From the NCBI RefSeq assembly GCF_900626285.1, contig NZ_LR131147.1, positions 611,262 to 653,244 of the forward strand: 41,983 bases of DNA, in the 5' to 3' direction. The notes below the pieces were generated by a model. The model saw nothing but the letters and a program-made list of their open reading frames with translations, was not told where the DNA came from and did not search any database. The position numbers were made by a program, and so were the translations under genes. How positions within the stretch are numbered: position 1 is the first letter of the stretch; each line of letters opens with the position of its first letter. The stretch is from Intestinimonas massiliensis (ex Afouda et al. 2020) (GTDB lineage Bacteria > Bacillota > Clostridia > Oscillospirales > Oscillospiraceae). This document shows positions 1-8,481 of this stretch, in pieces.

Positions 1-2
1 TG

Positions 3-74
3 ACAGTCGTTCGTACGGACTTACAAGCCCAAGGAGTGAGTGGTCAGCCAGTTGCTCCTCTTATTGTAGCTTAG
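3..74 (+). CDS. Possible 3' end of an unidentified gene
   Basis: One frame is open from the left edge and ends in TAG at 72-74, giving about 23 residues ending in PVAPLIVA. A hairpin (88-116) follows closely, as expected after a gene end. The peptide is too short to identify and codon content is not decisive, so this may be chance. Confidence 0.2.
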   Translation, partial: TVVRTDLQAQGVSGQPVAPLIVA

Positions 75-87
75 GCACGAGATGGAG

Positions 88-116
88 GGAAAGCCGGACT
101 GGCTGCCCGGCTTTCC
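88..116. terminator. Hairpin between convergent transcription units
   Basis: A perfect 10-bp stem (88-97 GGAAAGCCGG with 107-116 CCGGCTTTCC) has a 9-nt loop. It lies downstream of the minus-strand gene ending at 205 and of any plus-strand gene ending near 74. Neither side has a strong T tract, so it may be a weak or processed terminator. The AT-rich stretch 117-204 holds no gene that I can see. Confidence 0.5.
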
Positions 117-204
117 TGTCCAAATTTATTGTAATAGGAGGGTAAAATTTTATTCGATTAAAACAATCTATAAAAATTTTTACCGCAAAAACTGTGCAAC
201 ATGC

Positions 205-1182
205 TTAATCCGGCCGCTGTTCAAAGGCAAACAGCGCCTTCTGGCTGTCCATGGTGAAGAGATTGTCCCGGTCCACGATCTGGGTGGAGGTATCCACCGT
301 GTGCTCCATGCCGTCGTTCTGGCCGGCCAGCAGCTTGTAGGCGCTCTCCACCCCCAGATACCCCATAGCGTAGGGATTCTGTACCACCAGTGCGTCCACA
401 GCCCCCTCCTGCAGGCCGTCGACCGTGACTACATTGGAATCGAACCCCACAAGGAAGATATCCTCTGTGCGGCTGAGGTCCTCCACGGCCCGGGCCGCAC
501 CCACGCTGGTGGGCTCGTTAAAGGCCAGAAGCACGTTGATCTCCGGATGCTCCAGCAGAAGGACAGCGGCGTCTGTCCGGGCCTGTTCCGCCTCCGCCAG
601 GGTATTGACCACAGCCACGATCTCCGCCCGGCCGCTGGCCGTGAAGGTATCCACCGCGCCCCGTTCCCGCTCCTGACCGTTGGCACTGCTGATGTCATAG
701 TTGACCAGCCCCACCTTCAGCTGACCCCCCACCCGGTCCAGGGCGGCCTGGGCGGCCATCTGCCCCGCGGCATAGTTGTCCGTCCCGATGTAGGTGCTCA
801 CCAGGTCGGAGTCCACGCTGCTGTCGATGGCCACGATCTTCACCCCTTTGTGGGCTGCGGCATCGATGGCGGCGGCGTTGTTCTCATAGTCGATAGCGGA
901 AAAAACGATGGCCTCGGTGCCGCCCTCCACCGCGTCGGCGATCATCTGGTTCTGGCTCTCGTAGTCCTCCTCCGTCTCAGGTCCGATGATATCCAGATTC
1001 AGGTTATACTCGGTGGCAGCCGCCTCCGCGCCGGCAAAGACCGACAGCCAGAACTCCGTCTGGGTGGACTTGGCCACCAGGGTCACCGTATGCTGCTCGG
1101 AAGAGGCCGGATTCCTCCCACAACCGCACAGGAGGACGCTGAGCAGCACCGCCCACAGGGCAGCACACCTATTTCGCCTCAT
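205..1182 (-). CDS. Sugar-type substrate-binding lipoprotein (Peripla_BP_4 family)
   Basis: This 325-residue extracytoplasmic binding protein of the ribose/galactose type should bind a small ligand, probably a sugar, outside the membrane. The ATG at 1182 was chosen over an upstream in-frame ATG at 1293. It has a GGAGGGGG ribosome site and yields a lipoprotein signal (charged start, hydrophobic core, LLCGC lipobox near residue 21). The body carries the family pattern: VTLVAKSTQTEFW near the N-terminus, then DAVEGGTEAIVFS, AIDSS and FNEPTSVGAARA. It overlaps the 3' end of the histidine kinase by 14 nt, so it is the last gene of that operon. No ABC permease or ATPase adjoins it; the operon ends here at a hairpin. 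It may therefore feed the kinase as a sensor rather than serve transport. The family call is firm; ligand and role are inferred. Confidence 0.85.
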   Translation of the reverse strand: MRRNRCAALWAVLLSVLLCGCGRNPASSEQHTVTLVAKSTQTEFWLSVFAGAEAAATEYNLNLDIIGPETEEDYESQNQMIADAVEGGTEAIVFSAIDYENNAAAIDAAAHKGVKIVAIDSSVDSDLVSTYIGTDNYAAGQMAAQAALDRVGGQLKVGLVNYDISSANGQERERGAVDTFTASGRAEIVAVVNTLAEAEQARTDAAVLLLEHPEINVLLAFNEPTSVGAARAVEDLSRTEDIFLVGFDSNVVTVDGLQEGAVDALVVQNPYAMGYLGVESAYKLLAGQNDGMEHTVDTSTQIVDRDNLFTMDSQKALFAFEQRPD

Positions 1183-2887
1183 AGTCCCCCTCCTGTATCT
1201 TGGGCATACGGATCTCCACACAGGTGCCCACATCCGGCTCACTGGTGATCCGAAGCCCGTAATCTTTACCGAAGTAGATCTTGAGCCGGTCATCTACGTT
1301 CTTGATTCCAATGCCGGTGCGGTCCGTGGGACCGCGCTGCATGATGGACCGGATCTGCTCGTCGCTCATCCCGACACCGTTGTCCTGCACATAGAACACG
1401 ATATCGCCGCCGTCCTGGCACACCCGCACATCAATCCGCCCCTCCTCCACCAGCAGGTCCAACCCGTGGTTGATGGCGTTTTCGATGATGGGCTGCAAGG
1501 TTATTTTGTTGCAGTAATAGTCCAAACAGCCCGGATCCACATCAAATTCATAGGTAAACTGGTTCTTATAGCGGTATTTCTGGATCTGCAGATAGCTTTC
1601 GGCGTGCTCGATCTCCTTGGCGACGGGGATCAGCTCATGGCCCCTGCTGATGCTGATGCGGAACAGCCGGGCCAGGGCATGCACCATTTTAACGGCATCG
1701 GTATTGCGCCCCTGCTCACACATCCAGGCGATGGAGTCCAGGGTATTGTACAGAAAGTGAGGATTGATCTGGGCCTGAAGGGCCTTCAGCTCCGTCTTGC
1801 GGAGATTGAGCTCCTCCTCCCGCACGGTAGACATGAGCTGCTGGATGCGCAGCACCATATGCCCGAAGGAGTTGGACAGTTCCTGCACCTCACGGGTACC
1901 GCCTACGGGCCGGTAGGTAAAGTGGTCGGCATCGGTCTCAAAGCTCTCCATGGCGGAGGCCAGGCCACGCAGCGGCCGCCCCAGCAGACGGGAGAGCAGC
2001 CAGCTGGTCAGCAGCGCCGCCGCCAGGGCCATCACCGCCAGCAGCATGGACAGGCGGATCATTTCGCTCACATTGCGGTTGACCAGCTCATCCACATAGC
2101 TGACGCCCACCACCCGCCAATCGCTGTCCGCCACACTGGTGATGCTGTAGATCACAGTATCATCGGCATAGGCGTCGTCCGCCAGGGCAGCCAGAGCCGC
2201 AGTGTTCTCCGACTTCAGGCCCGCGTACAGCAGCTGCTGCTGGGGGTGGTACACAATGTTGCCCTCCCCGTCCATCAGGAAACAATATCCCCGCTGTCCG
2301 ATGCTCACGTTGCTGATGTAGCTGGAAATGCTGGAAAAGCTAAGATCCAGGGAGACCCACCCGGTCTCTCCGCCCTGCTCCAGCGGCGCCGTCATGGTCA
2401 CCACCCAGGGGTAGTAGCCCTCGAAAATCGTCTCCACATGGGGGGCCGTCATATAGGGGCCGTTTGAGGCCCGGGCCGTCGCCAGATCAAAGGACAGGTT
2501 CTGGAAGATGTGCACCCGGGGCTCCCGGCCCAGAGACCAGCAGTCCCGCAGTGTGCCGTCGGCGGAATAACTGGTGACGGCCACCACGTCGGGGCGGAAG
2601 TTGAGAAAGGCGGTGAGCAGCCGGTCCCGGTTGTCCGGATCCTCCGACATGGACTGCTCCACCAGCCCCATGGCCTGTTCCATGTCCCGCAGGTAGTTGC
2701 CCACTGTGTTGGAGGCCTGGGACACTGCCTGGGCGCTGGTGGTGCGGGCATTCTGCACCATGGCGCTGCGATAGCGGTCCAGGAACCACAGAATACAGCA
2801 GCTCAGGATGACGGCCACCACGCCCACCACCATGGCCACCAAAATGGTGGTGATCCGCAGACCCGTCCGTGAAACGCCGCGCTTCAA
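1169..2887 (-). CDS. YesM-type sensor histidine kinase
   Basis: This 572-residue membrane kinase autophosphorylates and passes phosphate to the response regulator encoded just upstream. One membrane segment lies at about residues 13-36, followed by a roughly 240-residue extracytoplasmic sensor region (dCACHE-like). A second segment sits at about 279-303, then HAMP, the His_kinase motif QAQINPHFLYNTLDS with His377 as likely phosphoacceptor, and a HATPase domain with PIIENAINHG, DNGVGM and GIGIKNVDDRL. The start is TTG at 2887, which overlaps the TGA of the regulator as TTGA, indicating translational coupling; GGTGAGG lies just upstream. Length and domain order match the YesM family. The signal is unknown; the adjoining binding lipoprotein could deliver it. 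Confidence 0.92.
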   Translation of the reverse strand: MKRGVSRTGLRITTILVAMVVGVVAVILSCCILWFLDRYRSAMVQNARTTSAQAVSQASNTVGNYLRDMEQAMGLVEQSMSEDPDNRDRLLTAFLNFRPDVVAVTSYSADGTLRDCWSLGREPRVHIFQNLSFDLATARASNGPYMTAPHVETIFEGYYPWVVTMTAPLEQGGETGWVSLDLSFSSISSYISNVSIGQRGYCFLMDGEGNIVYHPQQQLLYAGLKSENTAALAALADDAYADDTVIYSITSVADSDWRVVGVSYVDELVNRNVSEMIRLSMLLAVMALAAALLTSWLLSRLLGRPLRGLASAMESFETDADHFTYRPVGGTREVQELSNSFGHMVLRIQQLMSTVREEELNLRKTELKALQAQINPHFLYNTLDSIAWMCEQGRNTDAVKMVHALARLFRISISRGHELIPVAKEIEHAESYLQIQKYRYKNQFTYEFDVDPGCLDYYCNKITLQPIIENAINHGLDLLVEEGRIDVRVCQDGGDIVFYVQDNGVGMSDEQIRSIMQRGPTDRTGIGIKNVDDRLKIYFGKDYGLRITSEPDVGTCVEIRMPKIQEGDYEAK

Positions 2888-4167
2888 GCGTCCTCACCCG
2901 CCTTCTCCTGGTCCAGCCTGCGGCGCATGGCATTGGGGGATTCCCCGCAGTACTTCTTAAAACAGTAGCTGAAGTAGTGCTGATCCGTGTAGCCGCACCG
3001 CTGGGCGATCTCCTGGACCCTGAGCCGGGAGGAAGCGATCAGCTCCCGGGCCGCCTCCATCCGCTTCCGGATCAGGATGTTGATGAAGGTCTCGCCGGTA
3101 TACTTTTTGATGCAGGCACTCAGGTGATTGGGGCTCACCTCCAGCATCCCGCTGAGGGACACCAGAGAGAGGTCGGCATCCATATAGGACTGGTCCAGAG
3201 CCTCCAGAGCCCGCCTGCACAGCAGGCTGCCCCCCTTTACCGCGGGGGCCAGGTCACTGATGAACTGGGCGCCGCCCTCGGTCTGATCCCCCTGCCGCAG
3301 CGCCTCCATGGCCTGACGGTATGCGGTATGCAGTCCACTGAGGGCGCTCGTCTCCCGGCTGACGCCGATGCGGCACTGCTTGCCCAAAACCCGGGCAGCC
3401 ATCTGGGGGATTTCGTCCGCCAGAATATGCAGGTACTCCTGAAAGTCCGACGGATTGCCCAACAGCACCGAAATCACCTTGCCGGAGGCAAAAAAGCTGA
3501 CGCCCCGCAGGTATTTGGAGGCCAGCCGGTCCACTGATGCCACGAAGGAGAGCTCCGTGCAGTTGTCCCCTTTTTCATTCAGCAGGACGGACACCATCAC
3601 CGTGTAATTGGGCTTGTCCTCCAGGTCCCGCAGCAGACCGCACTGCCGGGCATAGGCCTCCACCTGCCCGTCGCCCCCCGGATCGGCGTAATCATCCAGC
3701 ACCAGAGGCATCAGTACCGCCGCCCGCAGATCCAGACCCCCCACTTTGGGCGCCGCCTGTCGGAACATGGCGAACTGGGCATCGATCTTCTTCCGGATGG
3801 TGCGCAGCTCCGTTCCCAGCCCCTCCATGGTCAGGGGCTTGAGCATATAGCTGATGATGTTGTACTGGATGGCCTGCTTGGCGTACTCGAAATCGTCATA
3901 GCCGCTGAGAAAGGCGATATTGGTGGCGGGACGCACCTCCCGCACCTGCCTGGCCAGCTCGATCCCGGAGATAAAGGGCATGCGGATATCGGTCAGCAGC
4001 AGATCCGGCTCATGCTTTTCCACCAGCTGCAGCGCATCCAGGCCGTTACTGGCGCTGCCCACCAGCTGGAAACCATAATCTTTCCACGGAATCATGGTGC
4101 ATACCGCTTCCCTGAGCTCATCCTCATCGTCTGCGACAACCACAGTGTACAGCGTCTTTGCGGCCAT
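2884..4167 (-). CDS. YesN-type response regulator with AraC DNA-binding domain
   Basis: This 427-residue transcription regulator is the partner of the YesM-type kinase. The receiver domain opens with VVVADDEDELREAV and has the phosphoacceptor in LLLTDIRMP (Asp60). A middle region of about 180 residues links to a C-terminal AraC/XylS double helix-turn-helix (roughly 325-420) with the hallmark SPNHLSACIKKYTGETF and CGYTDQHYFSYCFKK. The ATG at 4167 is preferred over the longer frame to 4263, because it starts directly before the receiver domain, has AGAAAGGA upstream and lies downstream of a good promoter. It is the first gene of a regulator, kinase, binding-protein operon. Targets are not shown; the catabolic cluster upstream is one candidate. 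Confidence 0.92.
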   Translation of the reverse strand: MAAKTLYTVVVADDEDELREAVCTMIPWKDYGFQLVGSASNGLDALQLVEKHEPDLLLTDIRMPFISGIELARQVREVRPATNIAFLSGYDDFEYAKQAIQYNIISYMLKPLTMEGLGTELRTIRKKIDAQFAMFRQAAPKVGGLDLRAAVLMPLVLDDYADPGGDGQVEAYARQCGLLRDLEDKPNYTVMVSVLLNEKGDNCTELSFVASVDRLASKYLRGVSFFASGKVISVLLGNPSDFQEYLHILADEIPQMAARVLGKQCRIGVSRETSALSGLHTAYRQAMEALRQGDQTEGGAQFISDLAPAVKGGSLLCRRALEALDQSYMDADLSLVSLSGMLEVSPNHLSACIKKYTGETFINILIRKRMEAARELIASSRLRVQEIAQRCGYTDQHYFSYCFKKYCGESPNAMRRRLDQEKAGEDA

Positions 4168-4234
4168 TGCGGCACCGTCCTTTCTCCATTGAAACGGACC
4201 AATCAGGGGAAATTTTCCACAGGTGTTTTTCTTT

Positions 4235-4263
4235 ATTATATCAGAACCGGCCCTGCCCCACAA
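4235..4263 (-). promoter_or_regulatory. Promoter of the yesN-yesM-type operon
   Basis: Read on the minus strand, TTGTGG (4263-4258) and a perfect TATAAT (4240-4235) are separated by 17 nt. The predicted start of transcription is about 60 nt upstream of the regulator ATG at 4167. Confidence 0.65.
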
Positions 4264-4290
4264 ACATTTCTTGCGAACTGCCGTCAGCGA

Positions 4291-4327
4291 AAGAAGGCGG
4301 ACGCTCTTGGAGAGCGTCCGCCTTCTT
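4291..4327. terminator. Strong intrinsic terminator hairpin after the D-aminoacylase gene
   Basis: A perfect 17-bp inverted repeat (4291-4307 and 4311-4327) has a 3-nt loop and sits between the stop of the D-aminoacylase gene and the promoter of the two-component operon. It isolates the two minus-strand units from each other. A T-rich run follows on both strands. Confidence 0.85.
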
Positions 4328-4344
4328 TCCTTTTTATGTGCGAT

Positions 4345-5940
4345 TTACAGCACTCTGCCCGGTTTAGAGCACTGCGCCTGTCCATCCTTCACCACAAACT
4401 GTCCGTTGACAAGGACATACCTCATGCCGGTGGACAGCTGGTTCGGGGCCTCATAGCTGGCCGGGGCCTTGATGTCCTCCAACCGGAACAGACACAGGTC
4501 CGCATACCAGCCCTGCCTGATCTCACCCCGCTGCGCAAAACCAAACCGGGCCGCCGGCAGCCCGGTCATTTTGTGAATCAGGGTCTCCAGCGGGATCCGC
4601 CCGCCCAGGCCGTAGTAGGACAGCAAGTGGGCAAATGTTCCGTAATACCGCGGGTGTGGCCGCTCCCGCAGTCTGGCACGCACAGGGTCCATCACCATAC
4701 TGTCTGAGCCAAACATACTCAGGGGGTGCTCCACCACCAGGTCCACGTCGCTCTGCTCACACTGGAACATGACCATTTCCACGATCCCGTCGTTGTCCAG
4801 CATCAGCCGCACTGCCGCCTCACAGGAGGTAACTCCCCACAGCCTGGCCCACTCTGCTACGGTTTTTCCTACGCAGCTCTCCTGTTTGGCGCTGGTGATC
4901 AGCAGGTTTTCTCCGTTCCGCTCTCCGATAAAGGTGCTCCAGCCTGCATAGCCGTGCTCCATATCCCACAAAATCTGCGGCAGCTGCTTCGTGTCACGCA
5001 GACGCTCCAGCAGCCTGGCGATGCCGCCTTCATGGTATTTCGGTGGGAAAACCAGCCCCAGGTAGGAACAGCCGGCCGTATAGGGATACGTGTCAAAGGT
5101 AACGTCCGCACCCTGGCTGTTCGCCTCCTCTATCAGAGCCAGTATTTCACTCATATGCCCGATATTGTCCTTGCCGGCACACTTCAGATGGGATATCTCC
5201 GTGTGCACCCCTGTCTGCCGGGCAATGGTGAGCACCTCCCTGATGGCCCGGAACAGCGTGAGCCGCTCGCCCCGGACGTGGAAGGCAAATATTCCGTCAT
5301 TCTTCCTGACAACCCGGGCGGCCTTTATCAGTTCCTCCGTGTCGGCATAAAAATCCGGTGCGTAGCCCAGCCCCACCGAAAGGCCACAGATCCCGTCCCG
5401 GAACGCCTCATCCAGCAGCTGCTCTATCCTGCTCTGCTCGCTGTCACTGGGTTTCCGGTTGTCATAGTCCATAACAAAGGCGCGGATGCTCCCGTAACCG
5501 ATCAGCGCCCGCAGGTTTTCGTTCACTCCCCCGCGCACAAGCCGCTCCCGGTACTGGGGCCAGGTCCTCCAGTCCCATTCCACGGAACGGCAATCAATAA
5601 GCGACAGGGAATCCCGTCTCTTTCTGATAAACTCAGGGTCATCCCGCAGGGGGAAGGGAGAATAGCCGCAGTTGCCGATCACCTCACTGGTCACGCCCTG
5701 GACGATATGTCCCGCCGGGTCCCCGCAGCAGAGAAAGGAAATGTCCGAGTGGGTGTGTACGTCAACAAAGCCCGGCGTGCAGAGCAGGCCGTTGCCGTCG
5801 ATCAGCTCCATGTCGTCCGTCCCGTCTACCGTTCCTACATGCTCGATCCGGTCCCCCCGGATGAGCAGATCGGAGCGGACGGGCTGCCGCCCCGTGCCGT
5901 CCACCACAGCTGCGTTTTTGATACAGATCATCTTATCCAT
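4345..5940 (-). CDS. D-aminoacylase / N-acyl-D-amino-acid deacylase (amidohydrolase family 3)
   Basis: This 531-residue cytosolic amidohydrolase should hydrolyse the amide of an N-acyl-D-amino acid to a carboxylate and the free D-amino acid. Family marks are the metal-binding TPGFVDVHTHSD (His62, His64), GNCG with the likely bridging Cys91, AFHVRGE and EISHLK (further metal histidines) and MFGSDS with the catalytic Asp. Length is normal for the family. Its ATG overlaps the stop of the PLP enzyme gene by one base (TGATG), so the two are translated in series and the deacylated product probably passes to that enzyme. Preference for D-amino acid, D-glutamate, D-aspartate or amino-sugar acid derivatives cannot be read from sequence. 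It is the last gene of the nine-gene cluster. Confidence 0.88.
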   Translation of the reverse strand: MDKMICIKNAAVVDGTGRQPVRSDLLIRGDRIEHVGTVDGTDDMELIDGNGLLCTPGFVDVHTHSDISFLCCGDPAGHIVQGVTSEVIGNCGYSPFPLRDDPEFIRKRRDSLSLIDCRSVEWDWRTWPQYRERLVRGGVNENLRALIGYGSIRAFVMDYDNRKPSDSEQSRIEQLLDEAFRDGICGLSVGLGYAPDFYADTEELIKAARVVRKNDGIFAFHVRGERLTLFRAIREVLTIARQTGVHTEISHLKCAGKDNIGHMSEILALIEEANSQGADVTFDTYPYTAGCSYLGLVFPPKYHEGGIARLLERLRDTKQLPQILWDMEHGYAGWSTFIGERNGENLLITSAKQESCVGKTVAEWARLWGVTSCEAAVRLMLDNDGIVEMVMFQCEQSDVDLVVEHPLSMFGSDSMVMDPVRARLRERPHPRYYGTFAHLLSYYGLGGRIPLETLIHKMTGLPAARFGFAQRGEIRQGWYADLCLFRLEDIKAPASYEAPNQLSTGMRYVLVNGQFVVKDGQAQCSKPGRVL

Positions 5941-7013
5941 CAGTAGCTCTTTCCTCTCGCGTCCACCGATATGCTGCGGATATATTGCTCCCCGGAAAAG
6001 AGGAACATTCTGTCCACCAGATTCGCCACCACACAGCTGTGATAGGGAATCACGTCCACCTCTTCCCCCACGTGCAGGTGGTACTGCTCCGGATCATACC
6101 TCACATACCCGTGCTCCTCATTGAGCTTATATATGGTCGCTTCCGGATACTGTCTGATCTTTCCGAACCCACAGCTGTCATGGTCGGAGGACAGGATCTT
6201 TGAGCCGCAGTCCAGGGTGGCCAGACCGTGCTCCGGGGTGCTGACCACCGTGGCCCGTACCGTCAGGGCGCAGTCAGACTCCTTCACCGCGCCCAGTCTG
6301 GCGTAGTGGATATCCCCGAACACATAATTGCCGGCCCTGGACTCCGTCAGGCCCTTCATCACATCCGCCCGGCGGCTGATCACAGTGGATCCGCCGCTGA
6401 CGATTTCCACCTTCACTCCGGCTCGCTCCAACCGGTCCCTGCACCGGCACAGAAGCCGGATCTCCTCCTCAGACATACTGCGCAGCCCGTTGTCCGGGTC
6501 GGAATTGGGATTCAGCCCACTGTATGCCATGATGCCCCGGAATTCCAGGCCGGGCAGACCGTTCAGCGCCTTCACGAACGCCTCAAGCGCCTCCTCGCTG
6601 ACTCCCCCCCGCTTGATGTGGGTCATGATCTCCACCAGCACGGGCACAGGCCGCCCCAGTTCCAGGCCCACCTGATTGAGCTGTTCCGCGGAAACCATAT
6701 TGTCGCACGTCACGGCGACCTCCGCCTGCTCCATCAGCCGTTTCAGGCGGAGCATCTTGTCCGCGCCCACCAGACTGTAGGCAATCAGGATATTCCGGAT
6801 CCCGGCAGCGGCCATGACCTCCGCCTCGCCGAGCTTGGCGCAGGTGATCCCCACCGCGCCCGCCGCCAGCTGCATCTTTGCGATCTCCACAGAGCGGTGG
6901 GTCTTGATGTGGGGTCTCAAGACCTGCCCGTTCTCCGTTACCCAGCTCTGCATCCGGGCAATGTTGTTTTCAAGTGTGCTTTTTTCGATTTTCACGTATG
7001 GTGTTGACAGCAT
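5940..7013 (-). CDS. PLP enzyme of the D-threonine aldolase / D-serine dehydratase family
   Basis: This 357-residue fold-type III PLP enzyme has an alanine-racemase-like N-terminal barrel and a C-terminal D-serine-dehydratase-like domain. The PLP lysine is in RPHIKTHRS (Lys37). IVSGGSTV marks the phosphate-binding part of the barrel, and the C-terminal metal site is YHSCVV (His325, Cys327). Characterised relatives cleave D-3-hydroxy amino acids (aldolase) or eliminate water and ammonia (D-serine dehydratase, D-glucosaminate dehydratase). Either activity uses a free D-amino acid, which the next gene's deacylase would supply. It starts 15 nt after the RidA stop and overlaps the deacylase start by one base. 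Aldolase versus dehydratase chemistry is undecided. Confidence 0.85.
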   Translation of the reverse strand: MLSTPYVKIEKSTLENNIARMQSWVTENGQVLRPHIKTHRSVEIAKMQLAAGAVGITCAKLGEAEVMAAAGIRNILIAYSLVGADKMLRLKRLMEQAEVAVTCDNMVSAEQLNQVGLELGRPVPVLVEIMTHIKRGGVSEEALEAFVKALNGLPGLEFRGIMAYSGLNPNSDPDNGLRSMSEEEIRLLCRCRDRLERAGVKVEIVSGGSTVISRRADVMKGLTESRAGNYVFGDIHYARLGAVKESDCALTVRATVVSTPEHGLATLDCGSKILSSDHDSCGFGKIRQYPEATIYKLNEEHGYVRYDPEQYHLHVGEEVDVIPYHSCVVANLVDRMFLFSGEQYIRSISVDARGKSY

Positions 7014-7028
7014 ATGGATCTCCCCCGT

Positions 7029-7502
7029 TTAAAGAGCATCTACTTCCACAACCAGTTCCACTTCTGCGGTGATGTTGTTGGGCAGAACGGACACGCCCAG
7101 CGCGGTGCGGCTGTGCCGTCCGATCTCCGGCCCGAATACCTGGCAGATCAGATCAGAGGCGCCGTTGATGACCGCCGGCTGAGCGTAAAACTGCTCCGCG
7201 CTGTTCACATAGCCCCGCAGATTCACCACGCGCCTGACCCGGTCCAGGCTGCCCAGATAGGCGCGCAGCTGGCTCAGCAGGTTCAGCGCGCAGATCCGGG
7301 CCGCCTGGTACCCCTCCTCCGGTGTACGCTCCCTGCCTACCGCGCCCACATAGAGCCGCTCGCCATTGAATATGGTACCCTGCCCGCTTACGAACACCAG
7401 ATTTCCCGTCTGTACGCAGGGTGTGTACGATGCCACCGGAACGGGTGCCTTGGGAAGTTCAATCCCCAATTCCGCCAAATTTTCTTCCGCTGTTTTGTTC
7501 AT
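7029..7502 (-). CDS. RidA family (YjgF/YER057c/UK114) enamine/imine deaminase
   Basis: This 157-residue RidA-fold protein probably hydrolyses reactive enamine/imine intermediates released by PLP-dependent dehydratases. Visible marks are NLVFVSGQG near residue 33, the RHSRTALGV segment carrying the conserved arginine, and a C-terminal AEVELVVEV strand. It is somewhat longer at the N-terminus than the 125-residue archetype, as in the 150-residue RidA subgroup. Its place directly before a D-serine/D-threonine-type PLP enzyme fits a dehydratase reaction releasing ammonia and a 2-oxo acid. The family is clear; the substrate is inferred. Confidence 0.88.
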   Translation of the reverse strand: MNKTAEENLAELGIELPKAPVPVASYTPCVQTGNLVFVSGQGTIFNGERLYVGAVGRERTPEEGYQAARICALNLLSQLRAYLGSLDRVRRVVNLRGYVNSAEQFYAQPAVINGASDLICQVFGPEIGRHSRTALGVSVLPNNITAEVELVVEVDAL

Positions 7503-7522
7503 AAGATATCCCTCATAGGCCG

Positions 7523-7551
7523 GCGGGGAACCGGATCTACCGGCTCCCCGC
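7523..7551. other. Hairpin between iclR-type gene and ridA-type gene
   Basis: A 12-bp stem with one G-T wobble (7523-7534 with 7540-7551) and a 5-nt loop lies in the 61-bp gap. No T tract follows on the minus strand. It is more likely an RNA-processing or stability element, or a partial attenuator, than a full terminator. Confidence 0.5.
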
Positions 7552-7563
7552 GCTTCCCTTTCG

Positions 7564-8343
7564 TTATGATTTCAGCTTCTCCGTGATCGCCCTGGCGCTG
7601 TGCACGGATTCTTCAATAAAGCAGTTCAATTTTTCGTTGGTCATCCGGTATTTGGGGGTCGCCACACCTATGGTACAGGCGATTTTACCATCCGGGAAAA
7701 AGACGGGCGCCGCTACACATACCACATCCGGATTATGTTCGCTGTTGTCCACGGCATACCCCTGCTTTCTGATACCGGCCAGCTCTTCTTCCATCATTTT
7801 TCTGTCTGTAATGGTGTTTTCCGCCAGCTTCTCCATTACGGTATGGGCAAAATAGTCGTCCAGCCACTCCTGGCTCTGGTAGGCCATCAGCACCTTCCCG
7901 CCGCTGGTGCAGTACATGGGGACATGCTTACCCACCACGGAGCGGATACCGATCTGGTTCTGGGCGCCCCTCTTGTCCAGATAGACGGCATCGTTATTTT
8001 CCTGCACGATCAGATGGACGGTCTCTTTGGTCAGATCATTGAGGCGGTCCATCTCCTGCGCTGAGGCTTCCAAAAGGTAATCGTCATCCGTGATCACCTC
8101 AAACAGGGACCGCGCCATAACCCCGCAGCGGTATTTCTTGCCCACCTTCACGGCAAGCCCGCAGTCAATGAATTCGTGCAGGATCCTATGTATCGTGCTC
8201 CCGGACAGGCCGGTCAGCTGGGCGATCTCATTGATCCCGCACTCCTTCTTGTAGAATGCCAGCGCGCTCAGTACCTGGACGGATTTCAGCGTGGTATAGT
8301 CCTTCAGCCTTTTCTGGAACATCTCCTGTTGTTCATAAGTCAT
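7564..8343 (-). CDS. IclR family transcriptional regulator
   Basis: This 259-residue regulator has an N-terminal winged helix-turn-helix (about residues 15-75, with LSALAFYKKECGINEIAQLT and GLSGSTIHRILHE) and a C-terminal IclR effector domain (about 80-255; GKVLMAY, IRKQGYAVDNSEHNPDVVCVAAPVF). IclR proteins commonly sense small acids and control sugar-acid or aromatic-acid catabolism. It sits inside the catabolic cluster, between the transporter and the D-amino-acid enzymes, and is the obvious candidate to control it. The 138-bp gap upstream of it holds no promoter I trust. Confidence 0.93.
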   Translation of the reverse strand: MTYEQQEMFQKRLKDYTTLKSVQVLSALAFYKKECGINEIAQLTGLSGSTIHRILHEFIDCGLAVKVGKKYRCGVMARSLFEVITDDDYLLEASAQEMDRLNDLTKETVHLIVQENNDAVYLDKRGAQNQIGIRSVVGKHVPMYCTSGGKVLMAYQSQEWLDDYFAHTVMEKLAENTITDRKMMEEELAGIRKQGYAVDNSEHNPDVVCVAAPVFFPDGKIACTIGVATPKYRMTNEKLNCFIEESVHSARAITEKLKS

Positions 8344-8481
8344 GCTGTGTAAACCTCGCTTCTTTATGAATTATTTGGGATGATCTCCGGAGCTGCCGCC
8401 CATTGTCCCCACGGGCGTTCAGCGGCACTCCCGGCAGGTCAGGTTCCATACCCGTCTCTTTTCCGCCGTACAGGCGCCCCA

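Noticed and set aside
82..1248. 388-residue plus-strand frame opposite the binding lipoprotein
   Set aside because: It begins in the hairpin region and has no matching domain, while the minus strand has a signal peptide, lipobox and family motifs.
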